A DNA stretch of 64,000 nucleotides from G963708325 sp963708325 (GTDB lineage Bacteria > Actinomycetota > Thermoleophilia > Solirubrobacterales > 70-9), in assembly GCA_963708325.1 (NCBI GenBank), contig OY970203.1, positions 2,170,001 through 2,234,000 on the forward strand. The letters run 5' to 3'. The position numbers were made by a program, and so were the translations under genes. This document shows, piece by piece, positions 50,207 to 58,835 of the stretch. Positions within the stretch are counted from its first letter, which is position 1, and the number at the start of each line of letters is the position of its first letter. The notes under the pieces were generated by a model. It saw nothing but the letters and a program-made list of their open reading frames with translations, did not search any database and was not told where the DNA came from.

Positions 50207-50743
50207 CTAGACGTCGAACGCGAGCTGGTCGAGGTGGATGCGGCCCCGCCCGCGGGCGCGTCGCCGGCGGTGCTCCAGCGCGTCGGCGTAGGCCCCGTGG
50301 GTGGCGCGGCCGGGCTCGATGCCGCGGACCCCGAACCCCTCCCGCATCGCCCTGCGCATCACGCGCCTGAACTCCCGCCCGTGCCAGCGCCGGCGCCCCG
50401 GCTGCTCGCCCACGAACAGGTGGACCAGCTCGTGCAGCAGCGTCTCCTCGACGTCGCCCCGGCGCACCCCCGGATAGGCCGTCACCGAGATCCGCCATTC
50501 GGCGGGGATCGCGAATCCGAGGCTGCTCCGCGGACGGGCGGAGGCGCGGCGCACCCGCAGCAGCGGGCACCGTCGCGCCAGTGGCCCGTCGGGCCCGCCG
50601 AACACAGGCAGGCGCGCGAGGCGCTCCATCTCGGCGGCCAGGTCGATGCCGGCGACCACGTGGTCGCGGCGCGCCGGCGTGTCGTCCGCGGGCTCGGGCA
50701 CGGGGCGGGCATCATCACCGTGCGCGCGGCGGCAGATCCCCAT
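50207..50743 (-). CDS. SprT-like zinc metallopeptidase-fold protein
   Basis: This encodes 178 residues from the ATG at 50743. VEETLLHELVHLFVGEQPGRRRWHGREFRRVMRRAM has the HExxH zinc motif, with a following His in WHGREF as in SprT/YgjP-type proteins. RISVTAYPGVRRGDV is the preceding strand. The N-terminus contains a Cys/Arg-rich stretch of unclear role. Relatives process DNA-protein crosslinks (SPRTN) or are of unknown function. It is divergent from the sulfur-transfer operon and shares the intergenic dyad at 50753. Confidence 0.75.
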   Translation of the reverse strand: MGICRRAHGDDARPVPEPADDTPARRDHVVAGIDLAAEMERLARLPVFGGPDGPLARRCPLLRVRRASARPRSSLGFAIPAEWRISVTAYPGVRRGDVEETLLHELVHLFVGEQPGRRRWHGREFRRVMRRAMREGFGVRGIEPGRATHGAYADALEHRRRRARGRGRIHLDQLAFDV

Positions 50744-50751
50744 CCAACGGC

Positions 50752-50768
50752 TATACTTTATGAAGTAT
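50752..50768 (+). promoter_or_regulatory. TATACT -10 element within the dyad ATACTT-TATG-AAGTAT
   Basis: ATACTT (50753-50758) and AAGTAT (50763-50768) are perfect 6-base arms with a 4-base spacer, unusual in its A/T content. TATACT at 50752-50757 would be a -10 for the rhodanese-MoeB gene. A similar ACTTTCTAAAG occurs at 63408-63418 just before the cysteine synthase gene. A sulfur-responsive regulator of both is a possible explanation. Confidence 0.45.
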
Positions 50769-50801
50769 TGAAACCGGATCGAGATTGGGAGAATTGAGCA
50801 G

Positions 50802-51986
50802 ATGGCGACCACCGAGCCGCTCGAGCTGATCAAGAGCAGGATCGAGGAGGTCGATCTCGCCACCGCACGCGACGAGATCGAGTCCGGCGACGTCGTGCTG
50901 GTTGACACCCGCGAGCCGAACGAGTGGGACGACGCCCACATCGAGGGCGCCACCCTGGTCCCCCCGGACCAGGTCGCCGAGCGGATCGGCGAGGTGGCCC
51001 CTGACCACTCCGCGCGCGTGCTCCTCTACTGCGCGAGCGGCAACCGCTCGGCCCGCGCCGCCGACCTGATCAAGCGCGAGCTGGGCTACACCAACGCGGC
51101 CTCCGTCGCGGGCGGCATCCAGGCATGGCAGGACGTGGGGCTTCCCGTCGTCGAGGCGGCCGGACTGACCCGCGACCAGCGGATGCGCTACTCGCGCCAC
51201 ACGCTTCTTCCAGAGGTCGGCGTGGAGGGCCAGCTCAAGCTGCTCGACTCGAAGGTGCTCCTGCTGGGAGCCGGAGGGCTCGGGTCGCCGACGGCGCTCT
51301 ACCTGGCGGCCGCCGGCGTCGGCACGATTGGAATCGTCGACGACGACGTGGTCGACGAGTCCAACCTGCAGCGGCAGGTGATCCACGCGACCGACCGTGT
51401 CGGCATGGCCAAGACCGAGTCCGCGCGCCAGTCGATCGAGGCGCTCAACCCCGACGTCGAAGTCGTCGAGCACCGCACCCGCCTGGACGCCTCGAACATC
51501 CTCGAGATCATCAAGGGCTACGACGTGATCGTCGACGGCGCCGACAACTTCCCCACCCGCTACCTGCTCAACGACGCATCGGTGCGGCTGCGCAAGCCGG
51601 TCGTATCGGCGTCGATCCTCGCCTTCGACGGCCAGATCTCGACGTTCGTCCCCTTCGAGGGCCCCTGCTACCGCTGCCTGTACCCGACTCCGCCGCCCGC
51701 CGAGCTGGCGCCGAGCTGCGGCGCCGCCGGCGTGCTCGGCGTGATGGCCGGGATCATGGGGCTGCTCCAGGCCAACGAGGTGATCAAGCTGGTCACCGGG
51801 ATCGGCGAGCCGCTCGTCGGCCGGCTGCTGCTGTACGAGTCGCTTTCCACCCGGTTCACCGAGCTGAAGGTCAAGCGCGACCCCGAATGCCCGATCTGCG
51901 GGCCCGACGCCGCCGAGGTGCCCGAGTCGGAGATGGGCAAGTTCCCCGACTACGAGCTGTTCTGCGCCGGCACCGCCGTAGGGTAG
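50802..51986 (+). CDS. rhodanese-MoeB fusion, sulfur-carrier activating enzyme
   Basis: The 394-residue protein has an N-terminal rhodanese domain (about 12-115, LLYCASGNRSARAADL with active-site Cys). A MoeB/ThiF domain follows (about 120-394) with LGAGGLGSPTALYLAAAGVG, DDDVVDESNLQRQ, DGADNFPTRYLLND, zinc pairs CYRC and CPIC, and the SCG Cys. MoeZ proteins have the same domains in the opposite order (MoeB first). It should adenylate and thiocarboxylate the small carrier encoded 32 bases downstream. That carrier then feeds sulfur to cysteine, thiamine or molybdopterin synthesis. Confidence 0.9.
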   Translation: MATTEPLELIKSRIEEVDLATARDEIESGDVVLVDTREPNEWDDAHIEGATLVPPDQVAERIGEVAPDHSARVLLYCASGNRSARAADLIKRELGYTNAASVAGGIQAWQDVGLPVVEAAGLTRDQRMRYSRHTLLPEVGVEGQLKLLDSKVLLLGAGGLGSPTALYLAAAGVGTIGIVDDDVVDESNLQRQVIHATDRVGMAKTESARQSIEALNPDVEVVEHRTRLDASNILEIIKGYDVIVDGADNFPTRYLLNDASVRLRKPVVSASILAFDGQISTFVPFEGPCYRCLYPTPPPAELAPSCGAAGVLGVMAGIMGLLQANEVIKLVTGIGEPLVGRLLLYESLSTRFTELKVKRDPECPICGPDAAEVPESEMGKFPDYELFCAGTAVG

Positions 51987-52018
51987 GCCCGGGCGCCGCT
52001 CCAATAGGCTTTTCGCCG

Positions 52019-52297
52019 ATGCCGATGGTGAGGATCCCGCCGGTGCTGCGCGCCCAGACCGGCAACGAGTCCGAGGTGAGCGTGGACGGCGCCACCGTCG
52101 GGGACGCCCTGCGCGCCCTCGCCGATCTCCACCCGGGAACGAGCGGCCAGCTCTTCTCCCCCGAGGGGGAGCTCAACCGCTACGTCAACGTCTACCTCAA
52201 CGACGAGGACGTCCGCGTGCTCGACGGCCTCGACACCCCCGTCTCCGAGCAGGACACCGTCGTGATCCTGCCGGCGATGGCCGGCGGGACCGCCTAG
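52019..52297 (+). CDS. MoaD/ThiS/CysO-like sulfur-carrier protein with residues after the Gly-Gly
   Basis: The 92-residue beta-grasp protein has MVRIPPVLRAQTGNESEVSVDGATVGDAL at the N-terminus, LFSPEGELNRYVNVYLNDEDVR as in CysO, and TVVILPAMAGGTA at the end. CysO/MoaD proteins end in Gly-Gly; here Thr-Ala follow Gly89-Gly90, so cleavage would be required before thiocarboxylation. ATG 52019 or ATG 52025 could be the start. With the activating enzyme upstream and a cysteine synthase at 63421, it fits the CysO-CysM route to cysteine. Confidence 0.85.
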   Translation: MPMVRIPPVLRAQTGNESEVSVDGATVGDALRALADLHPGTSGQLFSPEGELNRYVNVYLNDEDVRVLDGLDTPVSEQDTVVILPAMAGGTA

Positions 52298-53880
52298 GTC
52301 GGCGTCCCGCCGCGCGGGCGTGCGGCCGCGGCGACGTGCAGGGGCAGCACCTTCGCGCCGAAGGTCGAGTGCGGCTCGCGCCGCACCACTCGCAGGGTCT
52401 CGCCGTCGCGCCAGCGCTCGGCCATCATCCGCTGCGGCTCGCCGATCCTCGCCAGCGCCCCCAGCACGGCCGCCACGGCCTCCGACTCCTCCACCTCGCC
52501 AACCGCTGGGCTGATCACGATGTCGATCCGCGGCAGGGCCCCCTCCTCGCCCTCGACGAGCTGGTACTGGGTCGGGGCGCCGCCGAATCGCTCGGGGAGG
52601 ATCCGGTCGACGATCGTGACGAGCTCCGTGCCGAGGAAGTTCATCCCCTCGGTGGTGAGCTTCTCGTAGCCGCCGATGTTGCGCAGGTGCGTGGTCAGCC
52701 CCAGCTCGCCGACGGGGCACGAGCAGCGGCGCATGTCGATCTCGGCGGCGTCGCCGACGTCGACGTTGAGCAGGACCTGCGGGCAGCTCGGCAGCAGCGT
52801 GGTCAGGTGCAGGACGTCGACCCGGGTGCCGCCGACCTGGCGGGGCCGGCTGATCGCGGCGAGCTTGTCCGTCAGCAGGTGCACCTCGTCCGTGGTCACC
52901 GGGTCGGCGCAGGCCAGCCCGGCCCGGCCCACCTCGCCGAGCGAGTAGTGGCAGGCGTGGCGTGCGCCGGCGGCCGCGATCGTCGCCGCCTTCGCCTCGG
53001 TGGCCGGCTCCCCGCCGACGCGAAAGAAGGTGCCGCCGATGTCGAGCCCGGCGTCCGCGGCGGCGATGCAGGCGCGCACGGCCGAGCTCCAGGTCGTCTC
53101 GATCACAGCCGGCGTTCCGGCGCCGGCGCGGTCCGCCAGCCACCGCGCGACCACGGCGGCGCGGTCGAGCGGAACGTGCTCGGGCGCCGGAAGCGGCTTT
53201 CCCCAGAGGCGGCTGCCGCGGACCGCGTACTGCGTGAAGAAGCGGTACTTCAGCTCGGCGGGGCGCCATGACAGCCGGTTCTGGCTGAACCAGCGCTCCG
53301 CTCGCAGGCCGAGCTTCGCGTGGCGCAGGTGCGCCTTCATCCCGGCGTGTCCGGGCGGCACCGGGTGCCAGTTGCCGTAGGGCGCATCGACGAGCCCGAA
53401 CGACTCGAGGAAGACGCGGTGCTGCGCCGCCTCGTGGGCGAGCAGGTCGAGGTCGATGTTGATCCGGTTGCCGGCGCTGCGCGAGCCGCCGGTGCGCGCC
53501 TGGTAGTGGCGCAGCAGCAGCGGGTTGGTGAAGTCGCGGTGCCGCGTGCGGATCTCCACGCCGTTGCGGCGGATCGGCACCCGTCCCTTGAACTCGTCGA
53601 TCGTCACCCGCACGCCGGCGTCGTGCAGCTTGGCCAGCGCTCCCTCGACGCCGTCGGCGCGGACGAGCGCGTCGAGGTCGCCCAGCTCGACGCCGGCGCC
53701 GTCGAGCAGCCGCAGGTAGGGATTGCGCGGGTTGGCGTAGATCGCCCGCTCGGCGATCTGCATGAAGGACCACTCGCGCCGCTCCAGCTGCGAGCGGATC
53801 ATCCGCCGGCAGCCGTCCGGCGAGAGCGGGTCGCGCAGATAGGCCCGAAGCCCGGTCGCATAGCGGATCGCCGCCCTCAT
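52294..53880 (-). CDS. PaaK-like adenylate-forming enzyme
   Basis: The 528-residue protein resembles phenylacetate-CoA ligase/coenzyme F390 synthetase-like ANL proteins. RNPYLRLLDGAGVELGDLDALVRADGVEGALAKLHDAGVRVTIDEFKG is the usual N-terminal layout, and YQARTGGSRSAGNRINIDLDLLAHEA stands where the phosphate loop would be. The C-terminal part has GGYEKLTTEGMNFLGTELVTIVDRILPERFGG, typical of the family's end. The phosphate-loop variant GGSRSAG is altered from SSGTTG, so the substrate is open. It is divergent from a dioxygenase-like gene with which it may share a pathway. Confidence 0.7.
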   Translation of the reverse strand: MRAAIRYATGLRAYLRDPLSPDGCRRMIRSQLERREWSFMQIAERAIYANPRNPYLRLLDGAGVELGDLDALVRADGVEGALAKLHDAGVRVTIDEFKGRVPIRRNGVEIRTRHRDFTNPLLLRHYQARTGGSRSAGNRINIDLDLLAHEAAQHRVFLESFGLVDAPYGNWHPVPPGHAGMKAHLRHAKLGLRAERWFSQNRLSWRPAELKYRFFTQYAVRGSRLWGKPLPAPEHVPLDRAAVVARWLADRAGAGTPAVIETTWSSAVRACIAAADAGLDIGGTFFRVGGEPATEAKAATIAAAGARHACHYSLGEVGRAGLACADPVTTDEVHLLTDKLAAISRPRQVGGTRVDVLHLTTLLPSCPQVLLNVDVGDAAEIDMRRCSCPVGELGLTTHLRNIGGYEKLTTEGMNFLGTELVTIVDRILPERFGGAPTQYQLVEGEEGALPRIDIVISPAVGEVEESEAVAAVLGALARIGEPQRMMAERWRDGETLRVVRREPHSTFGAKVLPLHVAAAARPRGGTPT

Positions 53881-53916
53881 GCTGTAATCGCGTGTCCCAA
53901 GCCAGCGGGATTATCC

Positions 53917-54891
53917 GTGCCAGCTCCCAAACCGAGCATGCTCGCCAAGCCGTTCGCAGCCGCCCTCGAGCGCGGCGACATGCGGACACTCGGGATCACC
54001 CGCACGTCGCGGATCGCCCGCGCCTGGAACGGGCGCCGCCGCAGCCGCGTCGACACGCGCCGGGCGGCGCTCGCGAACGGGTTCGACGAGTTGTTGGCAG
54101 AGAACGGCCCGCCGGGCCGGACGCCGCCGCGGATCGACGACGGGCTGGCGCTGGACGAGTCGGGCTCGCTGCCCCACCTGCAGCGCCTGCTGGACGAGTG
54201 CGGGGCAATCGTCGACGAGCGTGGAGGGCGCCATTGGGAGGACTACGGCAAGCCCTTCCTGCAGAACATCCTTCCGGCGAACGCCCTCGAGCGCTGCCCT
54301 TCGATCCTCGACTTCGCCACCTCGTCCGAGGTGATGGCCGCGGTGAGCGACTACTTCGGCTACGTGCCGCACCTCTCGGGCGCGCTTCCCAGGGGCGTCC
54401 GGCTGATGGAGTCCAGCGTGCGCTTCGATCCCAGCCCGCGGGGACCGTGGCGGTCCAGCCAGCTCTGGCACCTCGACTACCACAGCTCGCCGACCCTGTA
54501 CGTGATCGTGCTGCTGCGAGACGTCGGGCCCGGCAACGGGCCGCTGCACTACCTTCCCCGCTCGCTCTCGGATCGCGCCGCCAGCGCCCTCGATTACGGG
54601 TCGCGGCGCTCCCCCTACCGGGTCGGCGACGAGGCGATGGACTCCGCGATCGGCCCGGGCCAGGCCCGCCGCCTCTGCGGGGCGGCGGGGACGGTGCTGT
54701 TCATCGATTCCAGCGCCTGCTTCCACTTCGGCAGCCGCAACCCGGTGGAGGATCGCTACCAGCTCCAGTACGCGTTCGTCTCCCCGGTCCGCAACGACTT
54801 CACCGACCTGCTGCGCGACCAGACCTCCTACCCGCTGGAGCGGGACGCGCCACGGCTGCGCCTGATGGCCCTCGACCGCGAATTCTCCTAG
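53917..54891 (+). CDS. phytanoyl-CoA dioxygenase-like protein
   Basis: The 324-residue protein (GTG 53917; ATG 53938 possible) has a jelly-roll-type iron/2-oxoglutarate fold. LWHLDYHSSPTLYVIVLLRDV supplies the HxD pair, GPLHYLPRSL matches the family's 'G.l.v.PgSH' loop in degenerate form, and SACFHFGSRNP with RYQLQYAFV carries the distal His and Arg. Members hydroxylate lipids or small molecules. The gene is divergent from the PaaK-like gene with 36 bases between, suggesting a shared control region. Confidence 0.75.
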   Translation: MPAPKPSMLAKPFAAALERGDMRTLGITRTSRIARAWNGRRRSRVDTRRAALANGFDELLAENGPPGRTPPRIDDGLALDESGSLPHLQRLLDECGAIVDERGGRHWEDYGKPFLQNILPANALERCPSILDFATSSEVMAAVSDYFGYVPHLSGALPRGVRLMESSVRFDPSPRGPWRSSQLWHLDYHSSPTLYVIVLLRDVGPGNGPLHYLPRSLSDRAASALDYGSRRSPYRVGDEAMDSAIGPGQARRLCGAAGTVLFIDSSACFHFGSRNPVEDRYQLQYAFVSPVRNDFTDLLRDQTSYPLERDAPRLRLMALDREFS

Positions 54892-56716
54892 GGCGCGGCG
54901 GTCGAGACCAGCTTGGTCTCGAGGAACTCCTCGATCCCCATGCGGCCGCCCTCCTTGCCGATCCCGCTCCGCTTGATCCCGCCGAAGGGGACGTTTGCGG
55001 CTCCGGGCAGCGAGTCGTTGATGCCGACTATCCCGAACTCCAGCCGCTCCGCCAGCCGCCGGGCCCGCTCGGCGTCCGCGGTGTAGGCGAACGCCGCCAG
55101 GCCCCACGGCAGCGCATTCGACCGCTCCACCGCATCGTCCTCCTCCGCGAAGGCGGCGATCGGGGCGACCGGGCCGAACGTCTCGTCGCGCATCACCAGC
55201 GCGTCCTCGGGGACGGCGCCCAGCACGGTGGGCTCGAACCACAGCCCGGATCCCATGTCGAAGGCGCTCCGGCGGCCGCCGCAGAGCACGGTCGCGCCCC
55301 GTGCCACGGCATCGGCGACGTGAGCCTCGACCCGCGCCAGCGCCCCGGCGTCGATCAGCGGCCCGATCTCGACCGACTCGTCGAGCGGGTCGCCGAGGCG
55401 CAGCTCCCCGGCGAGGGCGACGATGCGGTCGGAGAGCTGGTCGACAACCGATCGATCGGCGTAGATTCGGTTGACCGCGACGCAGGTCTGGCCCGCGAAG
55501 CGGAACTTCGAGCGAACCGCTCCCTCGGCGGCTGCGTCCAGGTCGGCGTCGGCGAACACGATCAACGGCGCGTGGCCGCCCATCTCCAGGGTGATCCGCT
55601 TCGCCTGACCGGCGGCGCCGCGGGACAGGCGCGCGCCCACCTCGGCTGACCCCGTGAAGCTGATCTTGCGCACGAGCGGGTGGTCGAGCAGCTCGCGGCC
55701 GACCGGCTCCGGATCGGCGGCGGTGACAAGGCCGGCGACGCCCTCCGGCAGGCCGGCGTCGGCGAGCGCGTCCAGCACGGCGGTCGCCGTCAGCGGAGCC
55801 TGCTCCGCCGGCTTGACCACGGCCGTGCAGCCGGCTGCGAGGGCGGCGCCGAGCGGCCGCGTGATCCCGGCGGCGGGGAAGTTCCACACGGTGATCAGCC
55901 CGCAGACGCCCACCGGCTGCCTGACGGTGCGAAGCCGCTTGCCCGGGACGCGGGCGGGGATCTCCTCGCCGCCGACCATGCCCGCCTGCTCGGCGTAGAA
56001 GGCGAGGAAGTCGGCGGCGTAGCCGACCTCGCCGCGCGCCTCGGCCACCGGCTTGCCGGACTCCGCCGCCATCAGGCCCGCGAGCGCGTCCGCCCGCTCC
56101 GACAGCAGCTCGCCGGCGCGCACAAGCACAGCGGCGCGCTCGCCCGGCTGGCGCCCCGACCACGCGGGCAGCGCGGCCGCCGCCGCGTCGACCGCCCCTC
56201 TCGTCTCGTCCGTGCCGCAGTCCTGCGCCCGCCCCACCGGCTCGCCCGTCGCCGGGCTGAGGACCGCGAACGTCGTCTGCCCGGCGCCATCGCGCTCGAG
56301 CCGGCGCTTGAGGATCGCCAGCTCCTCCTCGACGTTCGCCAGCAGCCGTTCGAACGGTCCCGGGTCGCCCTCGCCGGGCTCGACCAGGGTGAACTCGTAG
56401 AGCACCGCGTCGCCGGGCCGCTCCAGCAGGCGGGTGGGGGAGACCCGCATCTCGCCCCCGCTGCCGAAGTGGAAGTCGATCGCGCCGCCTCCGCGATCGG
56501 TGCGGACCAGCAGGTCGAGCGTGCCGCGTGGCGTGTCGACCTCCCACCCGTCGCCCCTTGGCCGCGGCCGCGACAGCGCGAAGTCGACCGTCCACAGATG
56601 CAGGTTGCGGGGGTCGGCGATGAAGCGCCACGCCCGGTCGAATGGAACGTCGATGGCGACGCTCAGCGTCTGCGAGCGGCGCCGCGCGGCTGTTTCCTGG
56701 TCGCCCAGAGCCTCAC
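54888..56716 (-). CDS. aldehyde dehydrogenase with N-terminal SRPBCC-like domain; start unclear
   Basis: From the ATG at 56450 a 520-residue protein contains a full ALDH: VWNFPAAGITRPLG, FTGSAEVGARL, ITLEMGGHAPLIVF (Glu), FAGQTCVAVNRIY (Cys) and GIKRSGIGKEGG. But the frame stays open upstream and encodes RSQTLSVAIDVPFDRAWRF through RNLHLWTVDF and LLVRTDRGG, an SRPBCC-like domain that continues without a break into the ALDH. No ATG, GTG or TTG lies in that frame. A GTG at 56716 overlaps the preceding stop (GTGA) but is out of frame. Adding one base near 56690 would join them. I give the whole span with this reservation. Confidence 0.7.
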
Positions 56717-57747
56717 CCCGGGCCGCCGACCGCCGCAGCCGCCGACCGCTCCCGCAGCGACGGCATCACCTCCGCTGCGAACAGCTCCATCGAGCGGGTG
56801 CAGAGGGCGTGGTCGAGGGTGATGAAGTTGAGCGTCGCCAGCAGGTAATCGGTGTCGACGGCGTCGAGCATCTCGCCCAGCCTGGCGGCCACCGTCTCGG
56901 GCGCGCCGAGGACGAGGAAGTCGCGGGCGAACGTCTCGAAGTCGAGCGCCGAGTCGCTGCCGTACTTGGCGCTCAGCGCCTGGCGCAGGTCGGGCGCGCG
57001 CTCGGCCATGAACCGCATGAACGGGCCCTCCAGCTCGGCGCGGGCGCGGGCGTCCGTGTCGGCCACGTAGATGAACCGGTTCACCGACAGCTGTGCGCCG
57101 TCGCGCTCGTGCCCCGCCCGCGCCCGCGCGGACCAGAAGCGATCGGCCGCCTCCGCCAGCTCGGCGGGCGTGCGGATCGCCCCGACGTAGGCCGAGTAGC
57201 CCTCGGCGGCGGCGAAGTCGAGTCGCTCGGGCGAGACCGCGACGACGTATATCGGCGGGTGCGGCTCCTGCACCGGCACCGGGAAGACCGACAGCTCCGG
57301 GACGCGGAAATGGTCGCCCTCGAAGGGGAAGCCGTCCCCCGTCCAGGCGCGCGAGATCACCTCGAGAGCCTCTCGGAAGTGGCCCTCGGAGTCCTCGATC
57401 GGGCAGTCGAAAACCGCGTGCGCCTCGCTGTCGAGGCTGGCGCGCGTGACGCCGAAGTCCAGCCGGCCGTCGCTCAGCACGTCGAGCGTCGCCGCGTCCT
57501 CGGCGACATGGATCGGGTGGTCGAGCGAGAGGATTCGGGCCGCCGTGCCGATCCTGATCCGCTCGGTACGGCCGGCGATCGCCGCGCCGGCGGCGAGCGC
57601 CGACGGGTAGAGCAGATCTGCGTGGCGGAAGTGGCGCTCCGCGAGCACGACGGCGTCGAAGCCGAGCTGGTCGGCGCGCTCGGCCTGGGCGAGCACGTCG
57701 GCGTAGGAGCCGTCGCGCGTTCCCATCACGAAGATCCCCAGCCGCAT
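56713..57747 (-). CDS. LLM-class (luciferase-like) flavin-dependent oxidoreductase
   Basis: The 344-residue protein begins MRLGIFVMGTRDGSYADVLAQAERADQLGFDAVVLAERHF, the usual LLM first strand and helix. It has ATLDVLSDGRLDFGVTR and FPVPVQEPHPPIYVVAVS, conserved in the bacterial luciferase family. It uses FMNH2 or F420. It overlaps the next LLM gene by one base, and its stop overlaps the SRPBCC-ALDH unit. The two LLMs could be partner subunits or act on successive steps. Confidence 0.88.
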   Translation of the reverse strand: MRLGIFVMGTRDGSYADVLAQAERADQLGFDAVVLAERHFRHADLLYPSALAAGAAIAGRTERIRIGTAARILSLDHPIHVAEDAATLDVLSDGRLDFGVTRASLDSEAHAVFDCPIEDSEGHFREALEVISRAWTGDGFPFEGDHFRVPELSVFPVPVQEPHPPIYVVAVSPERLDFAAAEGYSAYVGAIRTPAELAEAADRFWSARARAGHERDGAQLSVNRFIYVADTDARARAELEGPFMRFMAERAPDLRQALSAKYGSDSALDFETFARDFLVLGAPETVAARLGEMLDAVDTDYLLATLNFITLDHALCTRSMELFAAEVMPSLRERSAAAAVGGPG

Positions 57748-58796
57748 CAGCCGCCCCCGTTGCGCCCCGCCGAGGTCAGCGCCGGCGACGGCTCGGCGCG
57801 CCGCAGCTCGGGCAGCACGCGCTCGACGAACCGCCGCATCGAGGCGAGGCAGCGCGCGTGGTCGATCGTGAAGTAGTTGAACGTGAGGATGGCGTCGCGC
57901 AGGTCGACCTCGTCACCGAGCTCGAGCAGGCGCTCGGCGCAGTGGTCGGCGTCGCCGAAGACGAAGACCTCGTCGAGCAGCCGATCCCAGGTGATCTCCT
58001 CGTCGCTCATGCCGAGGAAGTCGCGGATCACCGAGTCGCGCCGGCGCATGAACCTCATCACGGTCTCGCGGGTGTCCTCGATCGCCCGCTCGGTCGTCTC
58101 GCCGACGTAGACGAACCGGTTGACCGGCAGCCGGATGGCGCCGGGATCGAAGCCCGAGGCGGCGAGCAGCTCGCGATAGCGCTCCTGGGTGCGGCCGACG
58201 AGCGCCGCCGGCTGCGCCCCCGCGAGCAGCAGCGGAAAGCCGCGGCGGGCGCCGAAGCGAAGCGTGTCGTCGCTGATTCCGACGAGGTGGATCGGCGGGT
58301 GCGGCGACTGGGCGGGAAGCGGCGCCACCGTCACCTCCGGGAACGACCAGTGGCGCCCCGGATGGGCGAACGGCCTGCCCGACCAGGCGGCCAGGATCAC
58401 GTCGAGCGCCTCCTCGAACCGCTCCCGGGCGTCGGCCGGGTCGACGCCGAAGCCGGCCTGGTAGAGGTCGTTCTCGCCGATCCGCGCGATCCCGAGGTCG
58501 AGCCGCCCGCCGGAGAGCAGGTCCACCGTGGCGGCGTCCTCGGCGATCCGGATCGGGTGGTCGAGCGGCAGGATGCGGGCCCCGACCCCGATCCGCACGC
58601 GCCGAGTCCGCGACGCGACGTAGGCGGCGACCACGAGCGGCGAGGAGAAGAAGTTGCGGCCCTGGTGGTCGGGGTGGAAGTGGCGCTCGCGCAGCCAGAC
58701 CGAGTCCAGCCCGGCGGCGTCGGCGTACTCGATCTGGTCGAGCAGCTCGCGGTAGCCGCAGTCGGCCGATCCGGTGACGTAGAAGCCGACTCTCAT
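57747..58796 (-). CDS. LLM-class (luciferase-like) flavin-dependent oxidoreductase, second
   Basis: The 349-residue protein begins MRVGFYVTGSADCGYRELLDQIEYADAAGLDSVWLRERHF. It has ATVDLLSGGRLDLGIARIG and PLPAQSPHPPIHLVGIS, aligned with its neighbour throughout, so it arose by duplication. As in the two-subunit luciferase system, a heterodimer is conceivable. Substrates are unknown; together with ALDH and the creatininase-like gene it suggests breakdown of an amine or heterocycle. Confidence 0.88.
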   Translation of the reverse strand: MRVGFYVTGSADCGYRELLDQIEYADAAGLDSVWLRERHFHPDHQGRNFFSSPLVVAAYVASRTRRVRIGVGARILPLDHPIRIAEDAATVDLLSGGRLDLGIARIGENDLYQAGFGVDPADARERFEEALDVILAAWSGRPFAHPGRHWSFPEVTVAPLPAQSPHPPIHLVGISDDTLRFGARRGFPLLLAGAQPAALVGRTQERYRELLAASGFDPGAIRLPVNRFVYVGETTERAIEDTRETVMRFMRRRDSVIRDFLGMSDEEITWDRLLDEVFVFGDADHCAERLLELGDEVDLRDAILTFNYFTIDHARCLASMRRFVERVLPELRRAEPSPALTSAGRNGGG

Positions 58797-58835
58797 CGGG
58801 CGGTCGCCGCGGTCATCGCTCCGGCGCGGCTGCCG

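Noticed and set aside
50802..52297. Rhodanese-MoeB and CysO-like genes as a second ubiquitin-like conjugation system
   Set aside because: They have the zinc pairs, rhodanese domain and CysO-like carrier of sulfur transfer, and no E2 or JAMM gene beside them. Sulfur metabolism explains them better.
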